A stretch of DNA of 64,000 nucleotides from Periplaneta americana (lineage: Eukaryota > Arthropoda > Insecta > Blattodea > Blattidae): NCBI RefSeq assembly GCF_040183065.1, contig NC_091119.1:101427774-101491773 (forward strand), read 5' to 3'. Numbering within the stretch: the first letter of the stretch is position 1; each line of letters begins with the position of its first letter. A model generated the notes under the pieces. That model was not told the DNA's origin. It ran no database searches and worked only from the letters and a program-made list of their open reading frames with translations. The translations under genes were made by a program, and so were the position numbers. This document shows positions 34,680 through 46,472 of this stretch, piece by piece.

Positions 34680-35550
34680 TTTTCTTACCAGTGGAACCTT
34701 CAAGCCCTCTGCTATATGTACCAATCAACAATACTTTTTTCGCACAGTTTTGACTGAACACATTTTATCAACAGTAATCTCACTTGAGGTTTTGATTTAT
34801 CTAGAGAAAATCTAAACTCGAGTGGGATTTAATTGACTATTACACGATTAGAAGAAACTATATAAAGATTAGAAGTAACGAAGTACTCCAATATAATAAA
34901 ATATTAATTCACTTACGAAAATACAAAACTGTCTTCAAATTTGTGCCATCTCAACATTATAAATATTACGCTAGTAGATGGCAGTAGTGTGTTATTATTA
35001 GCTGTTTTCTTGGTATCAGTTGTGCCAACTATGGAATCTTCATTGAACTCTTTGGAAGGTTACTGGTCAAGAAAGCTTTGTTGATTCAGTTTCATTTTCA
35101 TTAAAACAGTTGCTAATGATGATGAAATAAAAAATAAACATGAATAATTTTAAAAGAAACAATTATTGAAAGTATAATTTTCACATTTGAATGTTTTAGT
35201 GGTTGGTGGTTCAGTTGATGGTATATCGAACGTGTGTGTAAAAAAAGTGAACTCGTTGATGTACAGTTTCCCTGAAAAAGGATGAGACGATTGAATATTC
35301 CTAAGTCTCAGATGTAAGACACTGCGCATGATCGGAGACCAGAGCACTGATACACAAGATAACGAATATTGAGTTACTTAAATTCAGGCTATTTGGTTTG
35401 TTACTAGCATCGTTCCGAAATTCACTTCAAAAACTGCAAAAAATATGATAATATTACGTAAATGAAAGATAAATATATACATAAATCGTGTAGTTAAATC
35501 GACAACGGACCTTCATGACTAGATCGACACTCCACACAGAAAGGAAAGCT
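34680..35550. other. intergenic, nothing recognised
   Basis: No motif or repeat family recognised. Confidence 0.35.
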
Positions 35551-35559
35551 TTCATGTCG

Positions 35560-35633
35560 TTTCAATAGCTCAGACGGTGAGACTTCTGCGTGTTGTGTAG
35601 AAGAGTGCGAGTTCGATTCTTAGTCTACACAAC
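35560..35633 (+). pseudogene. tRNA-like element
   Basis: TAGCTCAGACGGTGAGAC (A box) and GCGAGTTCGATTCTTAG (B box) are spaced as in a tRNA, with an anticodon-like stem CTTCTGCG...GTAGAAG between. A T-run directly after (35635-35645) could serve as a Pol III terminator. Acceptor pairing is poor, so this is probably a pseudogene or SINE head. Confidence 0.5.
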
Positions 35634-35649
35634 GTTTTTTTTTTTGTCT

Positions 35650-36285
35650 AAATAACGTTCAAATAGCTAAGTAACGTTGAAATAGAGTTTTACAAAGTCC
35701 TGAGATTAAGTGTTAATGATCGCAAACAATACAAAATTACAAGTTATAATATTATAAACGTTAATCTAATGAATGCATTTATACACACACATATACAATG
35801 TAAATGCATATATATTAAAAACTAACAATTAAAATGAAATTAAAAAAATATATATAATAATAGACAAACTTTTACAAAGTTTAGAGTCCTTAGGCTATGT
35901 CATTTGTTGAGTAATTATTACAATATTTTATTAATAGCTTTCCCATATGTGTAAGAAATGCACTCGCACAAAACAATTTTTGTTAAAAGTATGGCTTTGG
36001 ATTATTTCATTCTCACACCTTCAGTTAATTTTAACTATTTTATCTACGTGTTTGCAATAGTGTTTAATTTAGTATGCATTCAATTTTATTTATGTTATTA
36101 TTGAATGGAAAAGCACTGTTGCAGTTATTGACTAATTACATATATTAATACTAAGTTATTTAGATATTTAATTTAGGGTTGATTTATTAACTCTTACTAT
36201 GCAAGATGCCTCTTATTTCAATAATTCTATATCACGTTAAATAGTCATTGTCTACACTAAAGTATTATTGTCATCCCTCATTTCT
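35650..36285. other. AT-rich intergenic, nothing recognised
   Basis: No coding or repeat signal seen. Confidence 0.35.
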
Positions 36286-36291
36286 CATCGT

Positions 36292-37301
36292 AATGGCGAA
36301 CCGACGTGACATGAGACAGTGAGTTATAGCTCTAGTTGAGGCTGGATATGGGGCTAGATCTGCTGGCCATTTGATTGGTGTTCCTGGAAGTACAGCCGCG
36401 AGGTGGGTTATCGTTACCAAAATTTAGGGGAGGTCGAAAATCGCCCTATTCTTGGGCGTCCGCGGATTTCTTCATTGGAAGAGGATGTTCTCTTATTTGA
36501 GACAGTTCGACAGGACCCCTTTCTGATTGCTAACGAAATAAGAGCAGTATCTAACTTTCCCGGCTCTTCACAGACTATGATCAGCAGGTTGAGGAACCGC
36601 GGTATTAGGAGCTGGAGGGCTGCACAAATGGAAATATTGGGGGAAGTACAAGCTGTCGACCGTCTTGCCTTTGCTACCAATCGAGTGGATTTCGATTGGA
36701 GAAATGTAATTTTCTCCGACAAAACAACCATCTCGAGTGATTACGAAGGTCCTGTCCATGTCTATCGTGAGGATGGTCTCCGACATGACCAGCGCTATGT
36801 GCACCGACGTGAAAGATCGGGGCGCTTTAGCATATCGTGTTGGGGGTGGATGTCTTACAATGGACCTGGCGTTATAGAACGCATCTATGGCAGGTTTAAT
36901 GCGGGAACTTACGAGCACATTCTGGAAAATATATTCCTTCCCTCCGCCCGAGAAAGTTTTCCCGAAGGAACATTGCTCTTCCAGCAGGATAACCATCCCG
37001 TGCCCTATGCTGCAAGCATTCAAAGATGGTTTCAAAGGAGACCCGAGATCAAAATCATTAATTGGCCTCCGAAGTCACCTGATTTGAATGTCATCGAAAA
37101 GTTATGGGCGGAATAGAAAAAGAGAAGGATAGCTCCTATGCCCACCAAAGCCCTCGAAATCGAGACGAATTGTGGGATCAAGTTGTTGACACCTGGGAAG
37201 ATCTCGCCGGGGATCAGAACTTATTCCACAATCTCGTGACATCCATGCCGGATCGACTTAGAGCTGTACTAGAAGCTGATGGCATGTGGACAAGATTTTA
37301 A
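36292..37301 (+). pseudogene. Tc1-type transposase, nearly full length
   Basis: From ATGGCGAACCGACG the frame gives an HTH (VIALVEAGYGARSAGHLIGV), an RPIL/GRPR hook, then WRNVIFSDKTTIS (first catalytic Asp), ISCWGWMSYNGPGVI, LLFQQDNHPVP (second Asp) and WPPKSPDLNVIEKLW (catalytic Glu), followed by a C-terminal LVTSMPDRLRAVLEADGMWT. This is the DD34E layout of Tc1 and about the usual 340 residues. Lesions: TGA after MRQ at about 36328, a frameshift near 36408, TAG at 37114 and a frameshift near 37160. All three acidic residues are intact, so this copy is relatively young. Terminal repeats were not located. Confidence 0.88.
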
Positions 37302-37496
37302 GTTAACAGGTCTCTTTTTGTTTCTTATGATTTTTGTTTGAGGAAGAATACTTTTAACTTCCAAGTAAGTTTTATTTTTTTTGACGAGGTTCGGCCAACT
37401 TGTAAAACCCAGAAATTGGGCATAAATTATTCCATATTTTTCGACAAATTAGACAGTCGAGGAACTCTGAACAAATTAATTACACCTCAATAAAAA

Positions 37497-37575
37497 AAGT
37501 TTTACCCAGGATCGAACACGAGACGTTTCGGTTATACAGTGGAACCAACACGCTACTATATGAGCTACCAAGACA
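37497..37575 (-). pseudogene. tRNA-like element
   Basis: Minus strand: TTGGTAGCTCATATAGTAGC (A box) and TCTCGTGTTCGATCCTGGG (B box), followed by an A/T-rich run. The anticodon region is too long for a standard tRNA. Confidence 0.45.
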
Positions 37576-37780
37576 AGACAGTGACAGCAGCAGTCCAGAA
37601 TGTAGATCCCTTAGCAGGCATTTGCCATTCAGTACAGTGAAGCAATGATATTTTGTGACTCTAGCTATGTTGTGAAATCCTGGCCTTAAATGGCAGTCTT
37701 CTTCGTGATCCTTATTCTGGTCCTTGTCCCTGTTGTGGTCCTTGTAACAATTCTTGTACTATTTATCATGGTATGTATTG

Positions 37781-38100
37781 TTACGTCGATATCGAGTGAA
37801 CTGCGCTGTAGAACTTTAACTTCCGACGAGCAAGAATCGTCTCATTCTTTTTAAGGATAACTGTACATGGTGTATCCCTCAACTTATTCAGGATTTCCGA
37901 ATGGTTCTCTTCATTTATTTGTAAACAGGGTTTCAGGGAAGATGCATAGCTGTGACCAGTGATCTTTATTAATTCTTGTTCTTGAATGCCAATGCGAGTC
38001 ATATTTGAAAGTGCTGTGCATCGACTGGAGTGGTTTGTAATTTTCTGTTTTTTGACGTTCAGACCAGTCCAGTTTGAAATGTTGGCAAACAAAGAAACAA
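37781..38100 (-). pseudogene. tyrosine recombinase-like (Crypton/DIRS-type) C-terminal relic
   Basis: The minus frame reads KITNHSSRCTALSNMTRIGI, QEQELIKITGHSYASSLKP and CLQINEENHSEILNKLR. The order HS-x-R, then GI-x-x-x-LI-x-xTGH-S and a SLKPx position, fits the box II region of tyrosine recombinases found in Crypton-like and related eukaryotic elements. The residue where the nucleophilic Tyr should lie is Cys (SLKPC), one transition away from Tyr. The N-terminal part is absent or unreadable. ZMYM/KIAA1958-type domesticated proteins share this fold and are the main alternative. Confidence 0.5.
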
Positions 38101-38181
38101 ATGCTAGGGTAGTGATAAAAATAAACAAATGCTAGGGATGCGATAAAATTAAACAAATGCTAGGGACGCGATAAAATTGTG
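38098..38181. repeat. 28-bp tandem repeat, three copies
   Basis: CAAATGCTAGGG plus a variable A/T-rich remainder starts at 38098, 38126 and 38154. Copies 2 and 3 differ at very few positions. Confidence 0.9.
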
Positions 38182-38189
38182 CGATAAGC

Positions 38190-39540
38190 AGCCATGATTG
38201 GTTGAAAGACGTCCTTTCGTACCGTTTTATTGGTCAAAAGTAGTGTGACGTAGTAATCTGCACATTATTATTCTGTCAAATGGTATGCACTGTCCTAAAA
38301 AACTTGACTTGAGCAGCTGTGATATGATTCATTCCACCAAAAACTTTCTTCTGTCATTGCATTTCTGATACCTGAATCCCATATCCATTATATTCATTAT
38401 TCAGACCGAGTCCTTCCATCATCGTTTTCTCTGCAGCTGGATATTTACTGTCTCATACCTTTAAAATATCTTGTGCCCCAATACATTTTTGTCGAAATCA
38501 TCTAAATTGGAGACATATTTTCTCTCATTTTGCTTAATTGCCGGGATAAGAATTTGACAATACCGGAATATTCATCACTCTTATCCACTTCACCTGCAAT
38601 CTGCTACACAGTCCGAATACTGATACTACAGGCTGCTGCTGTTCTTCTGGACACTTGGCAATGTTGATCACTGGTAGACCAGTTTCTGCCACATGGCACA
38701 CAAGCCTCCTCGTTTGACTTTTCAGGACTTCTCTCTTGAAATTCCCTTCAGCCACCATTAAACTATTACTGCATAACACTAACAGTATGATACTGTCATA
38801 ACTTAACACAAAACTAACTATAATATAATAGGAAAATAGAAAAACAATAGAATAAACCGCTGCACGAGTGAACTTTCCAGTGGAAGAATAGAAGTTGGAC
38901 TGAATATGATTGGTTCTTATGGAGCACGTGACTACTTTGTTGCTATGGCATACTCACAGTCGCATGCATTCTTATGTGGCAAGGATAATAGTAGAGTTAA
39001 ATAAATATAATAAAGGGAAAAACGGAAATAATTTAAGTGTATTTACTATCTTAAAAAATACATGGGTTTAATGAAAACTATATATATTTTACTATGTTTT
39101 TGTTTATTATAAAAATATAACACTACTGCTATCAATTTATTGAAGAATGAAGAACAAGATACTCAAATCAAATACAAACAGGGAGTATGAATTAAAAATC
39201 AACTCTTCTTACATACATATGAGATTATGTCAGTTCAATTTTAAATTATTCAAACGAATGCACATTATTTCCTTAAACAATATTTCCTCTCAGTGCTAAT
39301 TAATATTAACAACCCGAAACTCTGAACAGCATAACATTCTAAACATAATATGCAACTAAAAACTCACACTTATATCATTCGCTTCACTTGCCACTATGTT
39401 CCTGTGGTATTAATTTTTCTCACACATATTCTCTCATTTGCTATCAAGTACAAAATTAGTCTTGCTTCCTGAAAAAAATTTTCAGTTTACCTGGAACAGA
39501 GAAAAACACAGACATTATTGGAGTAAAAATAATTGATTCA
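38190..39540. other. intergenic, no confident gene
   Basis: A 91-codon minus frame (38534-38809) ends KREVLKSQTRRLVCHVAET, faintly like DNA-binding regions of multicopy insect proteins, but I cannot support it as a gene. Confidence 0.3.
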
Positions 39541-39548
39541 GGAAACAC

Positions 39549-40417
39549 CAGTGGCGGCTCGTGATTTGAAAATATGGTGGTGCACAATGGATATCCAAGA
39601 GAAATTAAACATACTTCAAAGTTTAAAACCGTGTATACCTGAGGGCATATACATATAAAGCTAATTTATATGCAATTAATAAGTAAAATTACTAAATACA
39701 AGCATACCTATTTATACAGAAAGTCCAAAAGTGGAAGGGTTGTGGGCGGAACTCTCTATATTGCAATTTACCCTCATGAAAAACATTTGAGTACAGAATC
39801 GTCATCAGAATGCTACCAAGTACCAAGTGCAACGTTTTCGTTCATAAAATTCAAATGCAGCTTTCGTAGACTGTCGGGAGTTAGCAGCACTTATTGTCAG
39901 AACGACAACTCTTAGAACTTTAAAGAAAAATACAAGCTCCTTTATGCATTGTGCCATTTGTGTGCATGTAGATTGAGAGAGTAATATGCGAAATATGCGA
40001 CTGTTCGTTGCACAAGCCGAATGAATACATTTTTCATGCTCATTACTTCGGACAAATGTCTAGTTGAAACAGATACTTTCCCAGTGAATTTAGTTTCTTC
40101 TGCACTGACGTTGATGTCCATGCCAGGGAGTGCAACAAACTGTTCTCAATGAGGAAAGCAATAGACCACGCCTCTAACCCCCCTGTCCCCGCATTAGCCG
40201 AACATCTCTATAAACTACCTTTCCTAGGTTTTCAACATCTTTGCAAACCAAGAGGCTCGGAGGCTCCTGCAGACATACAAAACAAGACGCCAGCTGCAGA
40301 CAGTCATGAATTAAAATTGTAAAATAAAATTACATTTTTAATAGTAACAAAGCCGGAAGATTAGGAACATTACTGGGGAGTGTACAAACCTGCAACCCCT
40401 TTGAGAAGCCACCACTG
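39549..40417. mobile_element. 869-bp non-autonomous hAT element
   Basis: Left end CAGTGGCGGCTCGTG and right end (complement) CAGTGGTGGCTTCTC are inverted repeats of hAT type. The flanks GGAAACAC (39541-39548) and GAAAACAC (40418-40425) form an 8-bp target duplication with one mismatch. There is no transposase; the 81-codon frame inside is not recognisable. The ends differ from those of the hAT at 16911-20046 after the first six bases, so another hAT subfamily is responsible. Confidence 0.82.
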
Positions 40418-40706
40418 GAAAACACTAAACACGAATATACTATAAAATTACAAAACATCAATTAATCAGTTGTTGGTTGTCCAGCATTGTTCTTCGGAGT
40501 TCCTTTATCGGGAATCAGGAATGGAGAGCCATTTATGTTTGTCAAGTTCAGGTTATTTGATAATTCAAGGAAGTGTGAACAGTTCCAAGTTTTCACTATA
40601 ATCAATGTCTATGTTTTGGGGATCATTTTTCAAATAATTTTTCCATGTACAAGTTTCAGTTTTTGTTATAAGTGAAGGAATAGCTTTTACAAACAAGATT
40701 AAATAG

Positions 40707-40944
40707 GAATTGCTTCATAAAGAAAGGGCATCAGTCACATTTTTTTCGAAATTGAATTAACATTGAATTTCCCATCTTGAATGTTCAACGCATCGTTTTA
40801 TCAAGAAAGGAAGTCAGTTCAACGTTTCCTTCATTGTTATATTGTGATTGGAATGTGAGCATTTTGTAAAGGAAGGGCATCGGTTCGGACATCTCCCACA
40901 ACTTAGCTAAAGTGGACTGATGCCCTTTCTTTATGAAGCAATTC
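40707..40944. repeat. 238-bp element with ~29-bp perfect terminal inverted repeats
   Basis: GAATTGCTTCATAAAGAAAG...CATCAGTC at 40707 is exactly mirrored ending at 40944. The interior also has a second partial GGAAGGGCATCGGT copy (about 40871). No target duplication was identified. Confidence 0.75.
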
Positions 40945-40949
40945 ATATA

Positions 40950-42465
40950 TGGGGTGTGTACACATGTGAAATATTGATTGTAATTTTACAGTTTTAGTTT
41001 CACCTGCCACCTGCTCAAACGCACCCGATGGCTGCTTTTACTGCCTGCTCATAAGACCATTTTAACAATGCTTTCACTGAAATAGTGTATATCCAAATTC
41101 CAATGGTAGGTGCAGCACCAACCAGCTCATCTGTATGTGTGCTTCAAACTATAAAAAAAAACGTTGTTCTACCTACTTTGTGCCAGTGTGACATAATGAA
41201 GTGGGTTACAAATAATAATCATCAGAAACTTGTGTTAGAAATCTTGTGAATAAATTCGTGAAACCTCGACTTAGTAATGTAGAAAGTTCTACACAGAAAA
41301 AAGTTATCCAGTTTTCTTGTTTGAAGAAACCCCTTTTTTGGAAAGTACTGAAGCTGTAATTTTCTGGGGCACTCATTCATTTTTTTTTATTGAACTGCTT
41401 AGTTGGAAGAGTCCCTAACTGAAAAGGTCATACATTTATTTGTAAATCACCAAAAACTGGCAGCACATGAACAGATCATGGTCTCCTGCAGTTTTTTAAA
41501 AACAAAAATATTTAATTAACCTTACAAGTCCCATAAAATGTCCTCCTAGTAGTTAATTTGCAAGTTTAGTTTGAAAACTGTTCTTAATTCTGCCACATAC
41601 GAGTTTTATAACTGACCAGCTCATTGGCTTTCATATTTTAAATTTTGTTTATGCACGTCTAGTTGTATTTCCTTTTGTTTCAAGAGCAAGAAATATAATG
41701 GATTAACGATGCTATTAGAGCTGTGAAACAAAGTAATATTTTAATTACACAATACAAATTTAAAGCATAAGACCTATGTCCACAAGCGACTTCAAAGGCT
41801 CTTAGGAGCTACCATCTAGTGCAGACCAGGACAGGATACAGCACTGTGACATCACCTCTCTCCACTCTGCCGTCTCGCATTCGACATCTGTGCAGGGTCT
41901 GTGAAATGTGGTCAGCAGTTTGCAGGGAGGGTGGAGAGGGTATTTGGCGTGCAGGTAGCCGTGATATAGGCGATAAATAAAAGTGATATGCGTTCATAAC
42001 ACAGTTTAATGCCTGGATATCCCAATGGTAATGTTAACTCAATTGCACATCTTGTGTACTGATTATAAATAATTCAATTTCTGCTCTATTATGCGAAAAT
42101 CAATCTGTAGCAAAGACAGTCTCATATGCTGGACACTTTCCTGTATCTAATAGTCACGTAGTATTTCATTTCAGTTAATTTGGCGAAACAAATATATACT
42201 AAAATAATACAAGTTTTTATTATGCACGTTCATTTGTACGTCAAGATATTCTTTATTTACAATGACTGTAATCACACAACGTGTTTAAAAATAATTAGAA
42301 ATAATGAAACCTTTGCTGTATTTTATGAAAAAATACGTACAAACTACATTTTCTTTTCTCTGTAATTTGGAAGATGGCACAGAATGATTAATTATGTTGA
42401 CATTTTTTCTGCATTTTTTGTTTCTTTTTTCTTTAACTAATTTATCAATATTGGAACACAATGTC
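40950..42465. other. intergenic, nothing recognised
   Basis: AT-rich. The GC-richer patch at 41800-41960 resembles leader sequence of hAT elements in composition only. Confidence 0.3.
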
Positions 42466-42469
42466 TGGG

Positions 42470-43320
42470 CAATATATAATTAAGACTGTATGTTAGGTTG
42501 TGATCTGACAAGATACTTCTTGATTTAGATTTAGCAAGTTTCATAACAGAAAAAATTGTTCGCATACAACCATACGAACCAAACATACATAATACCTGTG
42601 CAGCAAATGCATACAATCACGGGAATTTGGCTTGGTAGAAATTCCTGTTAAAGTCAACCAAGTCCTTGTGTTTATATTTGTCCTTCAACAAATCGTCACA
42701 TTGTAAATTTAACAGTTCCAATTGGTACCTGCTAGGAACATTTTTGACATCTGGGGAATAAGGGATTGCAAAGAGCTGAAATATAGTAGAAACGGTTCTA
42801 CATCTTGAAACTTCGACTCAACTGGCGAAGAAGATCTTGTAGAATTTGAGCATATTCTTATGAAAGACTAATGTCCGGATCACGCACTTGCGATAATTTT
42901 GAAAAATGCACAGTTTCCAGCCAGCAGTTGATTTATCCATAGAGCCAATGACAATTTCAACGCTTCAACTTTATAATATATATCTGTTATGATGAGATCC
43001 TTGCCCTGAAGTAAGGTATTTAAATCATTTAACTGATCTATTAAATCCGCATGGAAAGCCAAGTCACAAATTCAGGTTTTTTCTTGCAACTCGGGGACAG
43101 GCTGATTTAGACTAGTCATGAATAATGCTATTTCTTCTCTTAACTCAAAGAAACGCCGTTTATGTAGGCAACTTTGCATTACGATGCTCTCACCTGACAT
43201 CACACGAAATGAGGGATGTGCTCTTCCTCCACGAACGTCACACAGTCTGAAACTGTCTTCCGCTGATCTAGTGGCAATTTTTTCCTATTCATGTTATGTT
43301 TGACCACTGAATAAGCAGGC
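42470..43320 (-). pseudogene. hAT transposase relic (GTF2IRD2/ZBED5-like group)
   Basis: Minus-strand frames in order: RRFFELREEIALFMTSLNQP (about 43170-43090), DLAFHADLIDQLNDLNTLLQ then GKDLIITDIYYKVEALKLSL (about 43065-42930), then broken text with VESKFQDVEPFLLYFS, RYQLELLNLQCDD-like and FSxMKLxKSKxRS-like pieces down to 42480. This is the characteristic C-terminal half of hAT transposases related to GTF2IRD2 and SCAND3-like proteins. Several frameshifts are present. It is a different hAT lineage from that at 16911-20046. Confidence 0.65.
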
Positions 43321-43350
43321 AGTATAAGCAGCCATCGGATGCTGTGTGTT

Positions 43351-43436
43351 GTGATTCAGTCATTGAGCAGTACAGGATGAGACAGCAGTCCCCTGATATC
43401 TTCTGCTCGTCCTGTACTGCTCAATGACTGAATCAC
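43351..43436. repeat. hairpin with 27-bp perfect arms
   Basis: GTGATTCAGTCATTGAGCAG...TACAGGA at 43351-43377 pairs exactly with 43410-43436. The 32-base loop contains CCCCTGATATC, which is mirrored again at about 43488-43500. Confidence 0.9.
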
Positions 43437-43439
43437 AAT

Positions 43440-44550
43440 CATGTGAAAGCCGACTTCGTAGAACTGATTATAAACAGAAGACACACGATATCAGGGGACT
43501 GCAGAAGTCGCCCTCAGCCCATCTTGTTGCGTACCGTGAAGCGGGAGATTTTAAATCGAATCGATCTTCAAACTTATTTTGCATCGAAATTATACATTTC
43601 CGAACATGGGTTCCCAAACAAAACTTTATCTATTTAGTCCCCTCTACAACCCCTAGAAGTTTGTAATAGGAATTATGAAACACCCTATATATATAGTGTG
43701 TGTGTACATTTTATCTTTCTACACTCAAGGAAGGTAGAAAGTTAAAATATATACATATATACATGCACAGGGGTAGGCAAATCCCGGGCACCAGGTCACC
43801 CTATGGCACCAAAAACCTTGTAGGTGGCACCTGAGTTTTCTGAGTTCAAATTCTTTCGAGACTTCAATTTCTTCTATCTCACTAATATATAATGTTAACA
43901 AAAGCAGTCTTAAGAAGTTCGATTGTGTAATGTGTTCTATTAATTAATTATAACATTGTTTAATATATTTTGGTAAATGTATCCTTATCTTAGCTCGAAT
44001 GGTTTAAAATGTGATGATGGCTCCTGAAGAAAAAGGGGCTAGCACCTGAAAATTGTGTTTTGTCTATCCTCCTCTATGTGTGTGTGTGTGTGCGCGTGCG
44101 TATGTGGACGTGTATGTAGAGATAAAAAGGATGATTTTCAATTACCAACTTCAATATTGAATGATTATATAACTCTTGTCATACTTACTTGGCCGAGGCT
44201 CCACACCTCACTAATTGCCTGTCCAATATTCATCTAATGGATTAAACTTCTCGATCTCCTCCTAAAAAAGTTACATATAATGGTAAAGATCTTTATCAAA
44301 ATACTACTAATTAGTAATCTATGACACAACAAATCTCTATGGAACTAATTATTTTTCCTTAAATGTTATTTTTCTTAAAAGGGAGTTTTCACTTAATGTA
44401 AGCAAGGAAGCGCTAAAAGCAGAAATTGAAACATCCTTAGACCATTTAACTATTTTATATTTACAGTTTCTTCATACCCATTAAATGAATTAATTAATCA
44501 AATGCTCAGAACATTGGAGTTCTCCATTTGTTTTCTGATATGTCAGTAAA
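43440..44550. other. intergenic with a possible hAT-like end
   Basis: CAGGGGTAGGCAAATCCCGG near 43769 resembles the terminal repeat of Charlie-type hAT elements, but no matching right end or target duplication was found. A (TG)n tract lies at 44075-44120. Confidence 0.25.
44075..44120. repeat. (TG)n microsatellite
   Basis: About ten TG units followed by imperfect TG/CG units. Confidence 0.85.
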
Positions 44551-44552
44551 TA

Positions 44553-45165
44553 TGAGGGGGGGATCAAAAAGTAATACACAACAACTTTGTGTGGCAATGT
44601 ATTTAATAGGTAAGCAAAACGAAATAATCAGAAAAAAGCTACAGGTTTTACCTATTTTTCAACATAGGAACCAAGTCTCTGAACACATTTCCCCCATCGT
44701 GACACCAGATTCAGTACATCTTGTTCATAAAACTTCCTTTTCTGGGCGTATAACCACTTGTACATGACTGATTTCACTTCTTCATCTGAACCAAAGCATT
44801 AGCCACCTAGGACTTTTTTCATTGGGCCGAAGAGGCGAAACTCAGACAGTGTGAGGTCTGGACTGTAGGGTGGATGACTGCCACCTTAATGCCTCTGGCA
44901 TTGGGTGGAGTTGCAGCGGTCATTGGTTGGCCGGAACGTGCTTTGTCAGTAAGATTTACTTGGACCTCTTCGAAGAATCTGCACCACCTGGAGATGTTGC
45001 TATGGTCCAGACAATCAGCATCATACACCTTCAACATTTCCCTGCGGATTTCACTTGAGCTTTTTTGTTTTGCTCAGAAAAAACGGACTACACTTCACTG
45101 TTCTTCACAAGTAGACGATGCTAGCATACATTCCATCTTCACTCAGTAGTTACCGCTCGTTCCGC
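44553..45165 (-). mobile_element. mariner element with large internal deletion
   Basis: The minus strand starts near 45138 with ATGGAATGTATGCTAG and reads SSSEIRREMLKVYDADCLDH, SNISRWCRFFEE and RSGQPMTAATPPNARGIKV: the N-terminal HTH of a mariner transposase. The next bases read HPPYSPDLTLSEFRLFGPMK in another frame, the third catalytic region near the C terminus, ending YVEK*. Roughly the middle half of the gene, with the first two catalytic Asp, is missing. The distal terminus GGGGGGATCAAAAAGTAAT is a mariner-type end. Such deletion derivatives can be mobilised in trans. Confidence 0.78.
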
Positions 45166-45255
45166 CAGGGTGACACCTACTCAAGCCATTGCTGTCTGTA
45201 GTGCAAGATTCAAACTAACTAGGCTAACTGCCAACTTTGAACATCCTAACCAAAA

Positions 45256-45530
45256 TAATATATTATAAAGAAATTGTTGTGCGTTACTTTCCAATCCTCC
45301 CTAGTATATGTGATGTTATTGACACTTTTATTTGAAATGTTGTAGTTTAGTATCTGCTGCAAGTTCATAGCTGAATCTTCTTCTCTGCAGAGAATACATT
45401 CTGGTGACATATAAATTCCAATTCTAAAGAGATGCGCTGCCAAACAATCATATCCAATTACTAGTCTGAAGACGGCCCCTACTGTTCTTCTTGGAGAATT
45501 AGGAATCAAATTTATAGTTTTAAAAATTTG
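45256..45530 (-). pseudogene. RNase H-type LINE, C-terminal fragment
   Basis: The minus frame INLIPNSPRRTVGAVFRLVI then GYDCLAAHLFRIGIYMSPEC matches the C-terminal segment of the other RNase H-type LINE copies in the window (21791, 28041, 59210, 62539), but it is more diverged and loses the match after SAMNLQ. Confidence 0.65.
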
Positions 45531-45559
45531 CAAAGAGATTTATTGTCACTATCATTATC

Positions 45560-46465
45560 ATTTAATCACTGATTAGCTATTAAGTTATTTAAATTAATAA
45601 ATAACGACTTCACTGTGTTAACATTTTAAATAATGATGTCATTGTATCCGAATGACTAGTTTCGATGTTATTTTCAGCATCTGTTGAATCCTAGTCCGTG
45701 GTTTCTGAATAATGCAAAATTTCAGAATGAAATCTTTTTTGGATTATGGTTCCTTTCCTTGTAAAAAAAAAGTCTGCATTTTCAATTCCTTTCAATACAC
45801 AAGAAGGTGTCCACTGTGAAGCAACTATTTTGTCTGTTTTTGTAGAAACATAATTTTGGTATAGATTTCTCTCACTCTGTTAATGAAACATTAGCCTGAA
45901 TTGCATATTTTGAATCACAAAACATGCTACTTTGAAAAATGAATTTGTTCTGTAAATTAATTAATGTACACTGGTATCAATAGCTTCTAATTCACAATCG
46001 TAGTGTGTAGTGTGTTTTCCTGCTGTAAGGTGAAGAAAAAAATATCACAATAAATATCCCCTCCAGCAATATTATTTTGCTGCAGAGATTCATGTGTGTA
46101 AATGTGTAACCACTATGATTTTGGATATCTATAGTTTCTAATGCTTGCAATTTCATTATTTCTGTATTCATATTCCTTTTTCTTTATATTTTACGACAGT
46201 TCAAGATTATATTCCAAATAAATGTATTCAAGTGAGGATCGTGGTGTTAACAATTTTTTTGGAATAGATGTAGTATTTTAATCCATTTGTTTTTTATTTT
46301 CATATAAAACAGGATCATTTTCTGTAATAATTTGCATGACTTACTGTCCAGTGATTATTCTTTGATCTTGGACAGTTTCTAATTCTTGCAACCATGTTGC
46401 AGATGTAGTAAGTGCTTTGCTTCCGTATAACAATGGAGGTTTAATAAATATATAATCTAATTCTG
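45560..46465. other. intergenic, nothing recognised apart from a doubtful Penelope tail
   Basis: AT-rich DNA; a possible Penelope 3' end on the minus strand near 45620-45710 is described among the findings. Confidence 0.3.
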
Positions 46466-46472
46466 AATATAT

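Noticed and set aside
38534-38809. 91-codon minus frame as a gene
   Set aside because: Weak resemblance to DNA-binding regions of multicopy proteins only; composition and context are those of random AT-rich DNA.
43769-44240. Charlie-type hAT element beginning CAGGGGTAGGC
   Set aside because: No matching right terminus or 8-bp duplication found; a single 11-base match is insufficient.
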